Part shown: positions 54,999 to 63,641 of the stretch, in pieces
How the letters are laid out: each line of letters starts with the position of its first letter
Position numbering within the stretch: the stretch's first letter is position 1
Source: Reichenbachiella sp.
Lineage (GTDB): Bacteria > Bacteroidota > Bacteroidia > Cytophagales > Cyclobacteriaceae
Reading direction: 5' to 3'
Assembly (NCBI RefSeq): GCF_033344935.1
Contig: NZ_JAWPMM010000001.1
Span: forward strand, 2,962,001-3,026,000
DNA: 64,000 bases
Translations under genes and position numbers: made by a program
Notes under the pieces: model-generated
What the model saw: only the letters and a program-made list of their open reading frames with translations
What the model was told of the DNA's origin: nothing
The model's database searches: none

Positions 54999-55700
54999 TT
55001 ACTTATCAATGTCAGGTATGTATATGACATTTTTAATCCACTTTAAATTTCTCAAATACTCTAAGGTAATATCGTTGATACCAGAGTCCATCTCTAGAAT
55101 TTGACAGGCCAGGTCATTTTTGCCTTTTCGAGATACCGTCATAGTAGCAATATTGCAATCATCATGAGCGATTACACTCGTAATGAAAGTAATACTCCCT
55201 GGTCGATCATCTGCTTCAATGATAATTGTATGCAAATTGGCTGTAAAGCCAGCTTCAAAACCATTGACCTCTACTATTTTCACTACACCACCGCCTCTAC
55301 TTTCGCCTACCATGGTGACTTTTTTATCACCCTTCTTTAGTTTTAGCTCTATGGTATTTGGGTGTCTGGTAGAAGCATTTCCAATGGATTTAAAACTGTA
55401 TTTAAAACCGACCTTCTTAGCTTCATCAAATGAAGTTTTAATTCGTTTGTCATCGGTTTTAAAATCCAATAAACCAGCAATAATGGCTCTGTCACTACCG
55501 TGTCCCTCATAGGTACGAGCAAATGAGTTGTAGAAAATCACCTCAGCTTCCTCTGGAATACCACCAAGTAATCTGACACCAACTCTGGCAATTCTGACGA
55601 CTCCTGCCGTGTGAGAACTAGAGGGCCCTATCATCACAGGACCTATCATATCGAATACACTACTTTTTTCCACTAGATTTTGGGTTGCATCATCTGACAC
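54999..55700 (-). CDS. sdaAB: L-serine ammonia-lyase, beta subunit (iron-sulfur type)
   Basis: Beta subunit of the Fe-S L-serine dehydratase, which converts L-serine to pyruvate and ammonia. The 233-residue protein has the domain signature GPVMIGPSSSHTAGVVRIARVG and an ACT domain at the C-terminus (HTIIIEADDRPGSITFITSVIAHDDCNIATMTVSR), typical of the regulatory part. The Fe-S-binding alpha subunit is not adjacent; it must be elsewhere, or this subunit serves another role. It is first in the sdaAB-tolC-adaptor run. Confidence 0.9.
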   Translation of the reverse strand: MSDDATQNLVEKSSVFDMIGPVMIGPSSSHTAGVVRIARVGVRLLGGIPEEAEVIFYNSFARTYEGHGSDRAIIAGLLDFKTDDKRIKTSFDEAKKVGFKYSFKSIGNASTRHPNTIELKLKKGDKKVTMVGESRGGGVVKIVEVNGFEAGFTANLHTIIIEADDRPGSITFITSVIAHDDCNIATMTVSRKGKNDLACQILEMDSGINDITLEYLRNLKWIKNVIYIPDIDK

Positions 55701-55840
55701 AAGATTTTATTACAAACACTCATTAGACCGAGTCCATGTGATAATCGTTACATCAGGTGATTAGTTGTCTGAATAAAAAATTTATTACAGCAAGTTAAAA
55801 TTAATGTGCTGAATAATTGAAAAAGCTTATATAACAGCAG

Positions 55841-56635
55841 TTAAACTGCCACAGCGCCTTTGATATGTGGATGCGGATCATAATTTTCCAAGGTGAAATC
55901 CTCGTATTTGAATCCGAAAATATCTTTTACTTCTGGATTAATTTTCATCTGAGGTAATGGCCTGCATTCCCGACTCAATTGCAACTCTGTTTGTTCCATG
56001 TGGTTGGAGTATAGATGAGCATCTCCCAACGTATGAACAAAATCACCCAGTTCTAAGTCACAAACTTGAGCAACCATCATCGTCAGCAAGGCATATGAAG
56101 CGATATTAAATGGTACACCTAAAAACACGTCAGCACTCCTTTGATACAATTGACAACTCAACTTACCTTCGGCTACATAAAACTGAAAGAATGCATGACA
56201 AGGAGGCAAAGCCATATTTTGAACTTCGGCTACGTTCCAGGCGTTTACAATTAGTCTTCTGGAGTTAGGATTGTTTTTAATATCATGTATCAACTGACTA
56301 ATTTGATCTATAGTCTCGCCGCTCTGTGTAGGCCAACTTCTCCACTGCACACCGTAAACCGGTCCTAATTCCCCATTTTCATCTGCCCATTCGTCCCAAA
56401 TTGACACTCCATTGTCCTTCAAATATTTGATGTTGCTGTCTCCTTTCAGAAACCATAAGAGTTCATGAATAATTGATCTCAGGTGTAGCTTTTTTGTGGT
56501 AACTACAGGAAACCCTTCTGACAAATCAAATCGCATTTGATGACCAAAGACACTTTTAGTTCCTGTACCTGTTCGGTCTCCTTTCTGAACACCTTCGTCC
56601 AGAATCCTTTGCATGAGTTCGTGATATTGCTTCAT
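55841..56635 (-). CDS. thyA: Thymidylate synthase
   Basis: Makes dTMP from dUMP with methylenetetrahydrofolate. At 264 residues, it is the short form identical in length to the E. coli enzyme. The catalytic cysteine is C146 ([13 protein letters not shown]), the phosphate-binding arginines are in NSRRLIV, and [11 protein letters not shown] carries the dUMP-binding Asn. No folA (dihydrofolate reductase) gene is adjacent, though the two are often paired. It is followed by a 140-bp gap before sdaAB. Confidence 0.97.
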   Translation of the reverse strand: MKQYHELMQRILDEGVQKGDRTGTGTKSVFGHQMRFDLSEGFPVVTTKKLHLRSIIHELLWFLKGDSNIKYLKDNGVSIWDEWADENGELGPVYGVQWRSWPTQSGETIDQISQLIHDIKNNPNSRRLIVNAWNVAEVQNMALPPCHAFFQFYVAEGKLSCQLYQRSADVFLGVPFNIASYALLTMMVAQVCDLELGDFVHTLGDAHLYSNHMEQTELQLSRECRPLPQMKINPEVKDIFGFKYEDFTLENYDPHPHIKGAVAV

Positions 56636-56725
56636 GAGTAGCTATGAAATTAATGGATAAAACTTGAAGCGATAAAGGTAATTGATCGACTCGAATTGCA
56701 CGAATTTACTCCAGTACTTCTACAC

Positions 56726-56755
56726 AAAAAAGGCCCACTCGAAGAGCAGGCCTTT
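56726..56755 (-). terminator. Terminator of the SMP-30-like gene
   Basis: Interrupted stem AAAGGCC / GGCCTTT with an inner CTC/GAG stem around GAA. On the minus strand it is followed by TTTTTGTG. It lies 23 bp after the stop of the 56778 gene. Confidence 0.82.
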
Positions 56756-56777
56756 CACTTAGCATACAATTATATTT

Positions 56778-57770
56778 TTACTGAGCGTTGTCCTGAGTTT
56801 TGTAAAAATTACTTTTTACGCCTTTTACTCCTGGTACAGCTACAAAAAGGCTTCCAGCCAAAGGATACTTTTCTAACTCCTCATCGCTCATATCTACTCG
56901 AGCCGAAGTAATAATCAAAGAATCCAATTGTTCACCTACAAAAGCGACTGAGGTTATGTTGTGTGCTGGAACGTTTATTTTACCAATCAACTCTCCTGTG
57001 TTGGGATCCCATCTACTTACCATATTTCCATTCCAAAGTGCAATCCAAAGTTTGTCTTCAGCATCGATGGCCATACCATCAGGGTAGCCAATTCCTCCAA
57101 TCTCTACTACCACCCGACCATTGGAGATTTTTCCAGAAGCCACATCATAATCAAACGCTTTTACGTTTTCATCCGGTGTATCGATATAATACATGGTTTT
57201 TTGATCTTTCGACCATACTATTCCATTAGAAATAGTGATACTATCCAACTGTTGATTAGCCACTCCTTTCTCCAAACTATATAAAGATGCCCGAAAGGAT
57301 TTTTGATCTAGCCCCATTGACCCAACCCACAATCTGCCCGCAGGGTCGCATTTCCCATCATTGAAGCGAATATTATCAATGGAATCTAAGGGATTAGTTA
57401 TTAAATTCTGAGTCTTGGATTCAAAATCATAGGTATATAAACCGCTTTGCAACGCAACAATCGCTTGCCCCAGATCATTCGGCACAATCGTACCTATCCT
57501 TTGTCCCACGTCAAAAGTTTTTTGCTCTTTGGTTTTGATGTCCGTAGTAAAGAACTGCTTTCCTTCAATATCTATATGCCAAAACTCCTTCGTCTCTTGA
57601 TTGTAAATAGCACCTTCGCCCAACTCATTTTGCATTTCCACATACAAGGTAGCATCCCATTCCTGAACAGGACTAGTTGATGCTATGGTCTCTACTGATT
57701 CGCTTTTCACCTGACATGCAATTAATGCACAACCTAAACTAAAAATGCCAAGGGCATTTAATACTTTCAT
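56778..57770 (-). CDS. SMP-30/gluconolactonase family lipoprotein
   Basis: Six-bladed beta-propeller of the SMP-30/regucalcin/gluconolactonase family, which hydrolyses sugar lactones with one divalent metal. The expected ligands are visible: Glu in NELGEGAIY, Asn in NDGKCDPAGRLWVGSMG, Asn in ISNGIVWS and Asp in GYPDGMAID. The frame opens at 57833, but the Met at 57770 begins a proper lipoprotein signal, MKVLNALGIFSLGCALIAC (330 residues in total), so that start is preferred. Location is the periplasm or the outer-membrane face. It stands alone with its own terminator. Confidence 0.9.
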   Translation of the reverse strand: MKVLNALGIFSLGCALIACQVKSESVETIASTSPVQEWDATLYVEMQNELGEGAIYNQETKEFWHIDIEGKQFFTTDIKTKEQKTFDVGQRIGTIVPNDLGQAIVALQSGLYTYDFESKTQNLITNPLDSIDNIRFNDGKCDPAGRLWVGSMGLDQKSFRASLYSLEKGVANQQLDSITISNGIVWSKDQKTMYYIDTPDENVKAFDYDVASGKISNGRVVVEIGGIGYPDGMAIDAEDKLWIALWNGNMVSRWDPNTGELIGKINVPAHNITSVAFVGEQLDSLIITSARVDMSDEELEKYPLAGSLFVAVPGVKGVKSNFYKTQDNAQ

Positions 57771-57858
57771 TCGTCTTGATTTTAATTTTCTATAGCGAAA
57801 TTGGCAATTCTTCGCTGTTTCAAAGATGGGCATTTGTCACAAATAACAGGGTCAAAGT

Positions 57859-58059
57859 TTACTTCTCCCAAATACTGAAGTCTTTCCCTCTTCCTCGACC
57901 TATTAATTCTGACATCATGTAAAACTCCAATGTGTTTAAATCCTTCAATACAAACTCATCATTGGGCTTAATTTCTACAACCGTAAATTCATACTTTTCA
58001 CCATAATTGGTGAGAACATATTTTTTGTTGGTTCGGATATTATCTAATGCAATACTCAT
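57859..58059 (-). CDS. Small conserved-looking unknown protein (66 residues)
   Basis: A 66-residue soluble protein with a KOW/SH3-like pattern: RTNKKYVLTNYGEKYEFTVVEIKPNDEFVLKDLNTLEFYMMSEL, a small beta barrel followed by GRGRGKDFSIWE. No family is recognised with certainty. It is divergent from the PorV-like gene, and its start lies 77 bp from that gene's ATG; an alternative upstream start of the PorV-like frame would overlap it, which is one more reason to reject that start. Confidence 0.7.
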   Translation of the reverse strand: MSIALDNIRTNKKYVLTNYGEKYEFTVVEIKPNDEFVLKDLNTLEFYMMSELIGRGRGKDFSIWEK

Positions 58060-58136
58060 TGGTAAATTTCAGTGGGCAATATTACAATTTTGTTAAATGC
58101 CATGAATTGAAAACAAGAATTATTAGTTTGCAACTG

Positions 58137-58952
58137 ATGAAAAAATACTTTCTGGCTGGACTTATTTGCCTCTCTTCTCATACATGGGTTGAAGCTCAAA
58201 ATGGCAACTATACGATGGGTGCCAGGTCTGCCGCAATTGGTGGTTCTTCTATCACACTTGGAGATGAATGGGCTTTATTCAATAACATTGGTGGACTTGC
58301 CCATTTTCAAGAAAAATCCATATTCACTTCTTTTAAGAACAAATATGGAATTTCAGAGTTTACCAGCTTGGCACTAGGTGGTACCTACCCCGTATTAGGC
58401 GGCACAGCAGGCCTGGGTATGTTTCGGTTTGGGGATGATTTGTACAACGAACAGCGCCTGAATCTCGGGTTTAGTAATCAATTCGGCATAGTTAGTCTTG
58501 GCCTCAATGTGAGCTATTACCAGCTAAATATTGAAGGAGCCGGTAGCAGAAAAACGGCGATGATTGATTTTGGAGGAAGAGCTCAACTCACAGAACAGCT
58601 TTTTTTCGGGGCTCATGTTTCCAATCTAAATCAAGCGAAACTCTCAACCATTAGCGATGAAAGAATACCAACCATTATGAAAACTGGACTGAGCTATAGG
58701 CCAAGTCAAGACCTTATGATCAATACAGAAGTAGAGAAAGAAATAGATCAAGAGGCAGTATTGAAGTTGGGTTTGGAATATAAGATACTCGATAACCTTA
58801 GTTTAAGAACCGGATTTAACACTAAGCCATTTGAAAGCAGTTTTGGATTAGGCTTTTATCCTGGAAAGCTGAAGGCTGATTACAGCTATAACAACAATCC
58901 TGATTTGGGGGGTATTCATGAGATATCAATTGGCTATATTTTCAGTGATTGA
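58137..58952 (+). CDS. PorV/PorQ-like outer-membrane beta-barrel protein
   Basis: An exported protein of 271 residues with signal MKKYFLAGLICLSSHTWVEAQ. The first mature segment (YTMGARSAAIGGSSITLGDEWALFNN) is the pattern of PorV/PorQ-like barrels, in which GARs-AGMG-a-t precedes the first strand and the N-P-A motif; here the equivalent is FNNIGGLA. The rest is a beta barrel ending in ISIGYIFSD. The frame opens at 58047, but the ATG at 58137 begins the signal. It overlaps the next gene by 4 bp and so forms a coupled pair with the HHH barrel protein. It may be a T9SS shuttle-type protein or an unrelated porin-like protein. Confidence 0.82.
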   Translation: MKKYFLAGLICLSSHTWVEAQNGNYTMGARSAAIGGSSITLGDEWALFNNIGGLAHFQEKSIFTSFKNKYGISEFTSLALGGTYPVLGGTAGLGMFRFGDDLYNEQRLNLGFSNQFGIVSLGLNVSYYQLNIEGAGSRKTAMIDFGGRAQLTEQLFFGAHVSNLNQAKLSTISDERIPTIMKTGLSYRPSQDLMINTEVEKEIDQEAVLKLGLEYKILDNLSLRTGFNTKPFESSFGLGFYPGKLKADYSYNNNPDLGGIHEISIGYIFSD

Positions 58953-61021
58953 AAAAGCTTATCACCATAGCATTATTGTTTTGTACTTCGGTACCTGACG
59001 TGTTGGCACAACAGTACAACAGGAATGATATTGATATTCAGGAGTTTATTGAGGATTTGTTTCAAGTACCAGATGAAGACATCAACTATGATGATCTGTA
59101 TGAGACTCTGTATCAATTGTATTCAAATCCAATCAATCTGAATGAAACTACCAAAAATGAGCTCAACAGTCTTTTTCAGCTCAATATCAACCAGATTAAC
59201 AATCTGATTGATTACCTAAATGTTAATGGGCCACTATTATCCATATATGAGCTACAAGTCATAGACGGGTTCGATAGAACTACAATCAACAATCTCTTAC
59301 CTTTTGTAGAAGTCCGATCTCCAGGAGATCACTCTACTCGCGGGCATCTGTTTAAACGAATTGCATCTGAAAAAAACAACTACCTTATTCTTAGAACGGA
59401 AAGAGTTTTAGAAGACCAGGCCGGTTATTTACGATCCGATTCATCCAGATACTTAGGCTCTCCCTATAAAATCTATGGCCGATTCCGATCCAGTCATTCC
59501 AAAGACTTTAGTGTAGGTCTTACATTTGAAAAAGACCCAGGTGAACAAGTGATTCTAGATCAGGATACCAAGCAATACGGTTTTGACTATTATTCCTATC
59601 ACCTATTCTTGTACGACAAAGGGGCCTTTAAGAGCATTGCCATAGGTGACTATCAAATGCAATTCGGGCAAGGCTTAGTCCTTGGCTCAGGATTTAACCC
59701 AGGAAAAGGTGCGGAGACCATCACAACTGTAAAAAGAGGAAATTCAGGACTAAGACCTTATACTTCAGCGCTTGAAACTAACTTCATGAGAGGAGCTGCC
59801 TTTACCTATACGTTTAAAAACCTAGAAGTTACTCCTTTCTATTCTCGATTAAAGCAAGACGGTATTATTAGATCTGAAGATTTTGGAGGAGACTACCAAG
59901 AATACATTACAGGCATTCAGGACATTGGCATGCATAGAACATACAGCGAGTTATCTTCACGAAAAGGTATTCAGGAAGAGTCGGCTGGGATCAATCTTAC
60001 TTACAATGATCTGAAAAACAGCAATTTACAATTCGGGGCTACCTTTTTGCACAACAGCTTTTCTATTCCCATTCAAAAGACTCCCAACAACTACAATCAA
60101 TTTGAGTTCAAAGGAGATAAAAACTATAATGCAAGTCTATTCGCGAACTACAACTGGCATAACTTTCTGCTTTTTTCAGAAGTGGCGCGTTCCAAGTCGG
60201 GCGGCATGGCTATAGTAGGAGGCTTTATGGGTAGTCTCTCTCCCATTGTTTCTATGAGCTTTTTGTACAGGAATTATGCTAAAAATTACCATTCCTTCTA
60301 TGGCAACTCATTCGGTGAGGGATCAAGGAATATCAATGAAGAAGGCTTATACTGGGGTATTAAAGTAACACCAAGTAAACAAACCTCCTTTTCCGCCTAT
60401 TATGATAGATTCAAATTCCCCTGGCTTCGATTTGGAGTTAACTCACCTTCTCAAGGATATGAATATTTAATTCGAGCTGAGTATAAACCTACAAGAAAAA
60501 TTAAACTTTATGCGCAACTCAGAGAACAAGCCAAAGAAGTTTCGGTTTCTACAGAAGGAGGAAATTTACACTTGCTTGAAAATGGAGTAAAACGAAATTA
60601 TGCTGGCAATTTAGATTTTACCGCCAATGAGATGTTTACGCTGAAATCGAGAGTACAATTCAGTACATATGATCTGTCCGGTAGCCAAACAAAAGGCTTA
60701 GCCGTTATTCAGGATTTCAATGTCAAAATTAGCAAGTTCACGGTAAGTACCAGATTTGCCTTATTTGACACTGAGGATTACGAGAATCGACAATATGTTT
60801 TTGAAAAGGATCTACTGTATGTATTTTCCATTCCCGCGTATGCTAACCAAGGAACTCGGAGCTATGTAATGCTACAATATAAGCCTACCAGAAAAATGAC
60901 GATTTGGGCTAGGTATGGAAGGTATGACTACCGAAACTTGACAAGTATAGGGTCAGGATTGAATGAAATTGAAGGGCAAACTAGAAGTGATGTAAAATTT
61001 CAAATCAGGTATAAAATTTAA
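58949..61021 (+). CDS. Helix-hairpin-helix domain outer-membrane barrel protein
   Basis: An exported protein of 690 residues with signal MKKLITIALLFCTSVPDVLAQ. Residues about 25-125 are helical with repeated helix-hairpin-helix-type units (NPINLNETTKNELNSLF, then LSIYELQVIDGFDRTTINNLLPF) like those of ComEA, a DNA-binding protein. The remaining 550 residues form beta strands with abundant aromatic residues, ending in DVKFQIRYKI, typical of an outer-membrane barrel. The HHH end would lie on the periplasmic side. It is coupled by a 4-bp overlap to the PorV-like gene. The family exists in many Bacteroidetes, but its role is unknown; DNA uptake has been suggested by the HHH domain only. Confidence 0.85.
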   Translation: MKKLITIALLFCTSVPDVLAQQYNRNDIDIQEFIEDLFQVPDEDINYDDLYETLYQLYSNPINLNETTKNELNSLFQLNINQINNLIDYLNVNGPLLSIYELQVIDGFDRTTINNLLPFVEVRSPGDHSTRGHLFKRIASEKNNYLILRTERVLEDQAGYLRSDSSRYLGSPYKIYGRFRSSHSKDFSVGLTFEKDPGEQVILDQDTKQYGFDYYSYHLFLYDKGAFKSIAIGDYQMQFGQGLVLGSGFNPGKGAETITTVKRGNSGLRPYTSALETNFMRGAAFTYTFKNLEVTPFYSRLKQDGIIRSEDFGGDYQEYITGIQDIGMHRTYSELSSRKGIQEESAGINLTYNDLKNSNLQFGATFLHNSFSIPIQKTPNNYNQFEFKGDKNYNASLFANYNWHNFLLFSEVARSKSGGMAIVGGFMGSLSPIVSMSFLYRNYAKNYHSFYGNSFGEGSRNINEEGLYWGIKVTPSKQTSFSAYYDRFKFPWLRFGVNSPSQGYEYLIRAEYKPTRKIKLYAQLREQAKEVSVSTEGGNLHLLENGVKRNYAGNLDFTANEMFTLKSRVQFSTYDLSGSQTKGLAVIQDFNVKISKFTVSTRFALFDTEDYENRQYVFEKDLLYVFSIPAYANQGTRSYVMLQYKPTRKMTIWARYGRYDYRNLTSIGSGLNEIEGQTRSDVKFQIRYKI

Positions 61022-61048
61022 ATCCTCATCGATTCACAATGAGGATTT
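61020..61048 (+). terminator. Terminator after the PorV-like/HHH barrel operon
   Basis: Perfect 10-bp stem AAATCCTCAT / ATGAGGATTT with a 9-base loop, followed by AATATTTTCC. It begins within the stop codon of the barrel gene. Confidence 0.75.
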
Positions 61049-61071
61049 AATATTTTCCATTTCCTATCATA

Positions 61072-61305
61072 TCAACCGCACATTTCCCTTACTACTGATA
61101 ATTCATTTTTATTCAAGTATTCGCCCTTGGCATCAATCATCAGTGCTAGCAATTCGGCAGGCTTATCTATTGGAATCAGCTCTTCCTCTGCATCAATCTG
61201 ATTAAACCACTGTAATACATTTCTTGTAGCTTCCTTTCTTGCATTTTCATTCATCAAAGCATCCTCGATCACTTTCAATGAGACATTTGGATTTTCAATT
61301 TTCAT
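61072..61305 (-). CDS. Small unknown protein (77 residues)
   Basis: A 77-residue acidic, all-helical protein (SLKVIEDALMNENARKEATRNVLQWFNQIDAEEELIP, then PAELLALMIDAKGEYLNKNELSVV). No family is recognised. It has a clear ATG start and stop, base composition like its neighbours, and no overlap with other genes. Confidence 0.6.
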   Translation of the reverse strand: MKIENPNVSLKVIEDALMNENARKEATRNVLQWFNQIDAEEELIPIDKPAELLALMIDAKGEYLNKNELSVVREMCG

Positions 61306-61514
61306 AACTTTTGTCTTTAATTATATTGGCAAGTTAAGATCAATATATACTTCAAACTATGTCAGAAAAACCTATTTATCAAAATTGGTAAAATACCTAT
61401 TAGTCGCTAGTGGAGCTAAAAACTCTTAAAAGAACCAACCTTTTAATAGACATAAACTTAAAGTATCGCCCATTTTTTGGTAATTTCACTCCTCCAACTA
61501 CAGCCTATGAGAAA

Positions 61515-61901
61515 ATGAAAATTATCCATCGAATCCTAAAATTCATTCAGAAAGAGTCAATCAGTTCTGACCAACTCAAAAGCAGCTTAGGTCTGGGAAA
61601 AGACGCACTGCAACTCGCCGTGTCTGAAGATGGATCGGTAAGCACTGATGTGCTAGAGGAAATTTGTAAGCAATATCCGCAGCTCAATCCCATTTGGCTA
61701 GTTACAGGAAAAGGAGAAATGCTAATCGATGATTACCACGAAATAGGAAAGGCAATCGAAAATGTAGAATCTCAGGACGGAATCTATAATGTCATCGCAG
61801 GAAAGGATATTGAAATTCAGCTACTCAAAGAGCACATAGAAGGACTCAATGAACTAATTAAAGTGAAGAACAAACTTATTGATGAGTATAAAAATGCTTA
61901 G
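61515..61901 (+). CDS. Small HTH-type protein with CI-repressor-like motif
   Basis: A 128-residue protein. The N-terminal 70 residues are a helix-turn-helix-like unit (IIHRILKFIQKESISSDQLKSSLGLGKDALQLAVS) ending in LEEICKQYPQLNPIWLVTGKGEML, a motif typical of Bacteroidetes phage-CI-like regulators that place a conserved WLLTGEGEM segment after the HTH. The last 45 residues form a coiled coil (IQLLKEHIEGLNELIKVKNKLIDEYK). The frame opens at a GTG (61410), but the ATG at 61515 starts the domain directly. No peptidase (LexA-type) domain. Target unknown; no prophage genes are near. Confidence 0.75.
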   Translation: MKIIHRILKFIQKESISSDQLKSSLGLGKDALQLAVSEDGSVSTDVLEEICKQYPQLNPIWLVTGKGEMLIDDYHEIGKAIENVESQDGIYNVIAGKDIEIQLLKEHIEGLNELIKVKNKLIDEYKNA

Positions 61902-61910
61902 GGAAATGGA

Positions 61911-63221
61911 TCAATTTCGAATCTTTTGATCCATAGATTTTTTCATTTCTTCTTTTTCCTTCCTAAACATATCGAGAAGGTAGACCATTTCATTCGAATT
62001 TTTTATCAGTGCCAGTCCTTTCTCCGCAGATTTGTAATGGTAAATCTTCCAAAGCCTGACTGATAATACGCCTGACATAAAAATAAAAGTCATAATAAAT
62101 GCCATTAACCAAGAAGTTTTAGCGTATTGCTCTTTTTCTGCTTTTTCTCTTTCATGATCCTGATACTTTGTGAGCAAGGCAATTTTCTCATCCTCTTTCT
62201 TTAGCCAAGATTGATTTTGAATCAACGGTAAGGCCATGTCATTAATTAACATGGTATAATGTAAGAGACTATCTGGTTGATTAAGTTTTTCAAATGTCTT
62301 CTTTAGTGCCTGATTAGTGATGGCCAATTCATTCATCTCACCCTTTTCACTATTATAAACCAAGCTATGCTTAAAACAATTCCAGGCTTTTTCATACTCC
62401 CCTTTTTCATTGTATACTTTACCCAAATTATTATAGGTTATCCAGAGTTGATTGGCACTTGACTTATATGCTAACGATTTTTCAAGAAACTCTTCTGCCG
62501 TATGAAAGTCACCTTTCTTCAAATAAACATTCCCCAAATTATTATAGAGTTGCCATGAATGAAAATTGGGATCATGAGTGAAAGGTAATATTTCTTCAAC
62601 CTTTTTATACATTTCAATGGCCTGATCAAAATTACCAACTCTTCTTTGTGCAACAGCTATTCCATAATAACTATTCACTAGACCTCCAAAATCTTTTAGG
62701 TCTCTATATATATCTACAGATTTCAACAAGAAGTCAACTCCTTCTTCCTCCCTATCTAGCATTTTCAAGGTTTTCCCTACACCATAATTGTAATGACCTC
62801 GATCTTGAATGGTTGCATAATCTCCTAAACTAAGGGCTGTCTGAAAATGAATTAGTGCTTGATCATACAATTCACTTTCATAAAAGATCTGTCCAATTTC
62901 ATTATGTAACCTCGAAACTCTTAATAAATCCCCCAATTCATTGGCTATTTCAATTGCCAAAAGGTAATCCTTATAAGCTAGCTTATTATCATCCTTTAAA
63001 TAATAAATAAACCCACGGAGGTATAACGATTTAACAGTCAATTCAGACTCATCACCGTCAATATTTTTGAAAACAAATTCTAATGACGTCAGAGCCTTTT
63101 TATAATCACCATCCTTATAAAGAGACATTGCTTTTTCGTACTCATTTGTAGCCTCAATAGTCAGTTCATCGGCACAAGAAAAAAGTACAAATACCAAGAA
63201 GAGTAGTTTTAATATCTTCAT
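61911..63221 (-). CDS. TPR-repeat lipoprotein with a C-terminal membrane helix
   Basis: A 436-residue protein with lipoprotein signal MKILKLLFLVFVLFSC (Cys16), followed by about eight TPR units (for example LGDYATIQDRGHYNYGVGKTL and GDFHTAEEFLEKSLAYKSS), a membrane helix near 370-392 (SWLMAFIMTFIFMSGVLSVRLW) and a short, charged C-terminal tail. It resembles the TPR/HTH regulator at 49693-51537 but has lost the DNA-binding end, so its cytoplasmic part is only about 40 residues. It may pass a signal to another protein. A TAGGTAGGGTTAGA element lies just upstream (63236-63249). Confidence 0.85.
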   Translation of the reverse strand: MKILKLLFLVFVLFSCADELTIEATNEYEKAMSLYKDGDYKKALTSLEFVFKNIDGDESELTVKSLYLRGFIYYLKDDNKLAYKDYLLAIEIANELGDLLRVSRLHNEIGQIFYESELYDQALIHFQTALSLGDYATIQDRGHYNYGVGKTLKMLDREEEGVDFLLKSVDIYRDLKDFGGLVNSYYGIAVAQRRVGNFDQAIEMYKKVEEILPFTHDPNFHSWQLYNNLGNVYLKKGDFHTAEEFLEKSLAYKSSANQLWITYNNLGKVYNEKGEYEKAWNCFKHSLVYNSEKGEMNELAITNQALKKTFEKLNQPDSLLHYTMLINDMALPLIQNQSWLKKEDEKIALLTKYQDHEREKAEKEQYAKTSWLMAFIMTFIFMSGVLSVRLWKIYHYKSAEKGLALIKNSNEMVYLLDMFRKEKEEMKKSMDQKIRN

Positions 63222-63292
63222 TTTGATATCAAAGATAGGTAGGGTTAGATTGATTTAGAGGAAGCAATTTTATTTTTGAAACATTTTATTTA

Positions 63293-63454
63293 TCACCCAG
63301 GCCCAGAAGTATTGTGGCCAGATGAGGTTTCACCTTGATTTGTCTTCTCCGGAACCACATTATCATAGATTTCGTCTGCCTGAGCGTCAGCACAAGAGGA
63401 TAATAAAGTACCTGCGAAAATAACTACTAGAAATAATGAACCTAATTTTTTCAT
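63293..63454 (-). CDS. Small lipoprotein (53 residues)
   Basis: A 53-residue protein with a clear lipoprotein signal, MKKLGSLFLVVIFAGTLLSSC (Cys21), followed by a short, hydrophilic mature part (ADAQADEIYDNVVPEKTNQG and then TSSGHNTSGPG). ATG at 63454, TGA at 63293. The signal peptide, with Ser-Ser-Cys at the lipobox, is too good to be chance. It sits between the TPR lipoprotein and the SiaC-like gene, on the same strand. No function is known. It is the kind of small lipoprotein missed by length-filtered gene calling. Confidence 0.8.
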   Translation of the reverse strand: MKKLGSLFLVVIFAGTLLSSCADAQADEIYDNVVPEKTNQGETSSGHNTSGPG

Positions 63455-63641
63455 AACTGTAATGTTTGGTATAACTGATTAATTTTCAATGCTGCATTTA
63501 GGTCGAAACCAGTCGGAAATTATTGAAATAGTGGTTGAAAAAACCTGTGTAGGTAGGTTAGAAATTAGGTTAGGTCGGTTTACCTTCAGTTTTTTTCTTT
63601 CAATATTTCCTCTTGGTTTCGGCTTAAAATCAAAATTTCAT
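63455..63641. other. Intergenic region with repeated TAGGT elements
   Basis: The 187-bp gap between the small lipoprotein and the SiaC-like gene holds TAGGTAGGTTAGA (63550-63562) followed by TTAGGTTAGGTCGG (about 63565-63577). No gene or terminator is seen. Confidence 0.4.

Noticed and set aside
61515-61901. Possible prophage or mobile element around the CI-like HTH protein
   Set aside because: No integrase, structural phage genes or att-like repeats nearby; neighbours are ordinary chromosomal genes.
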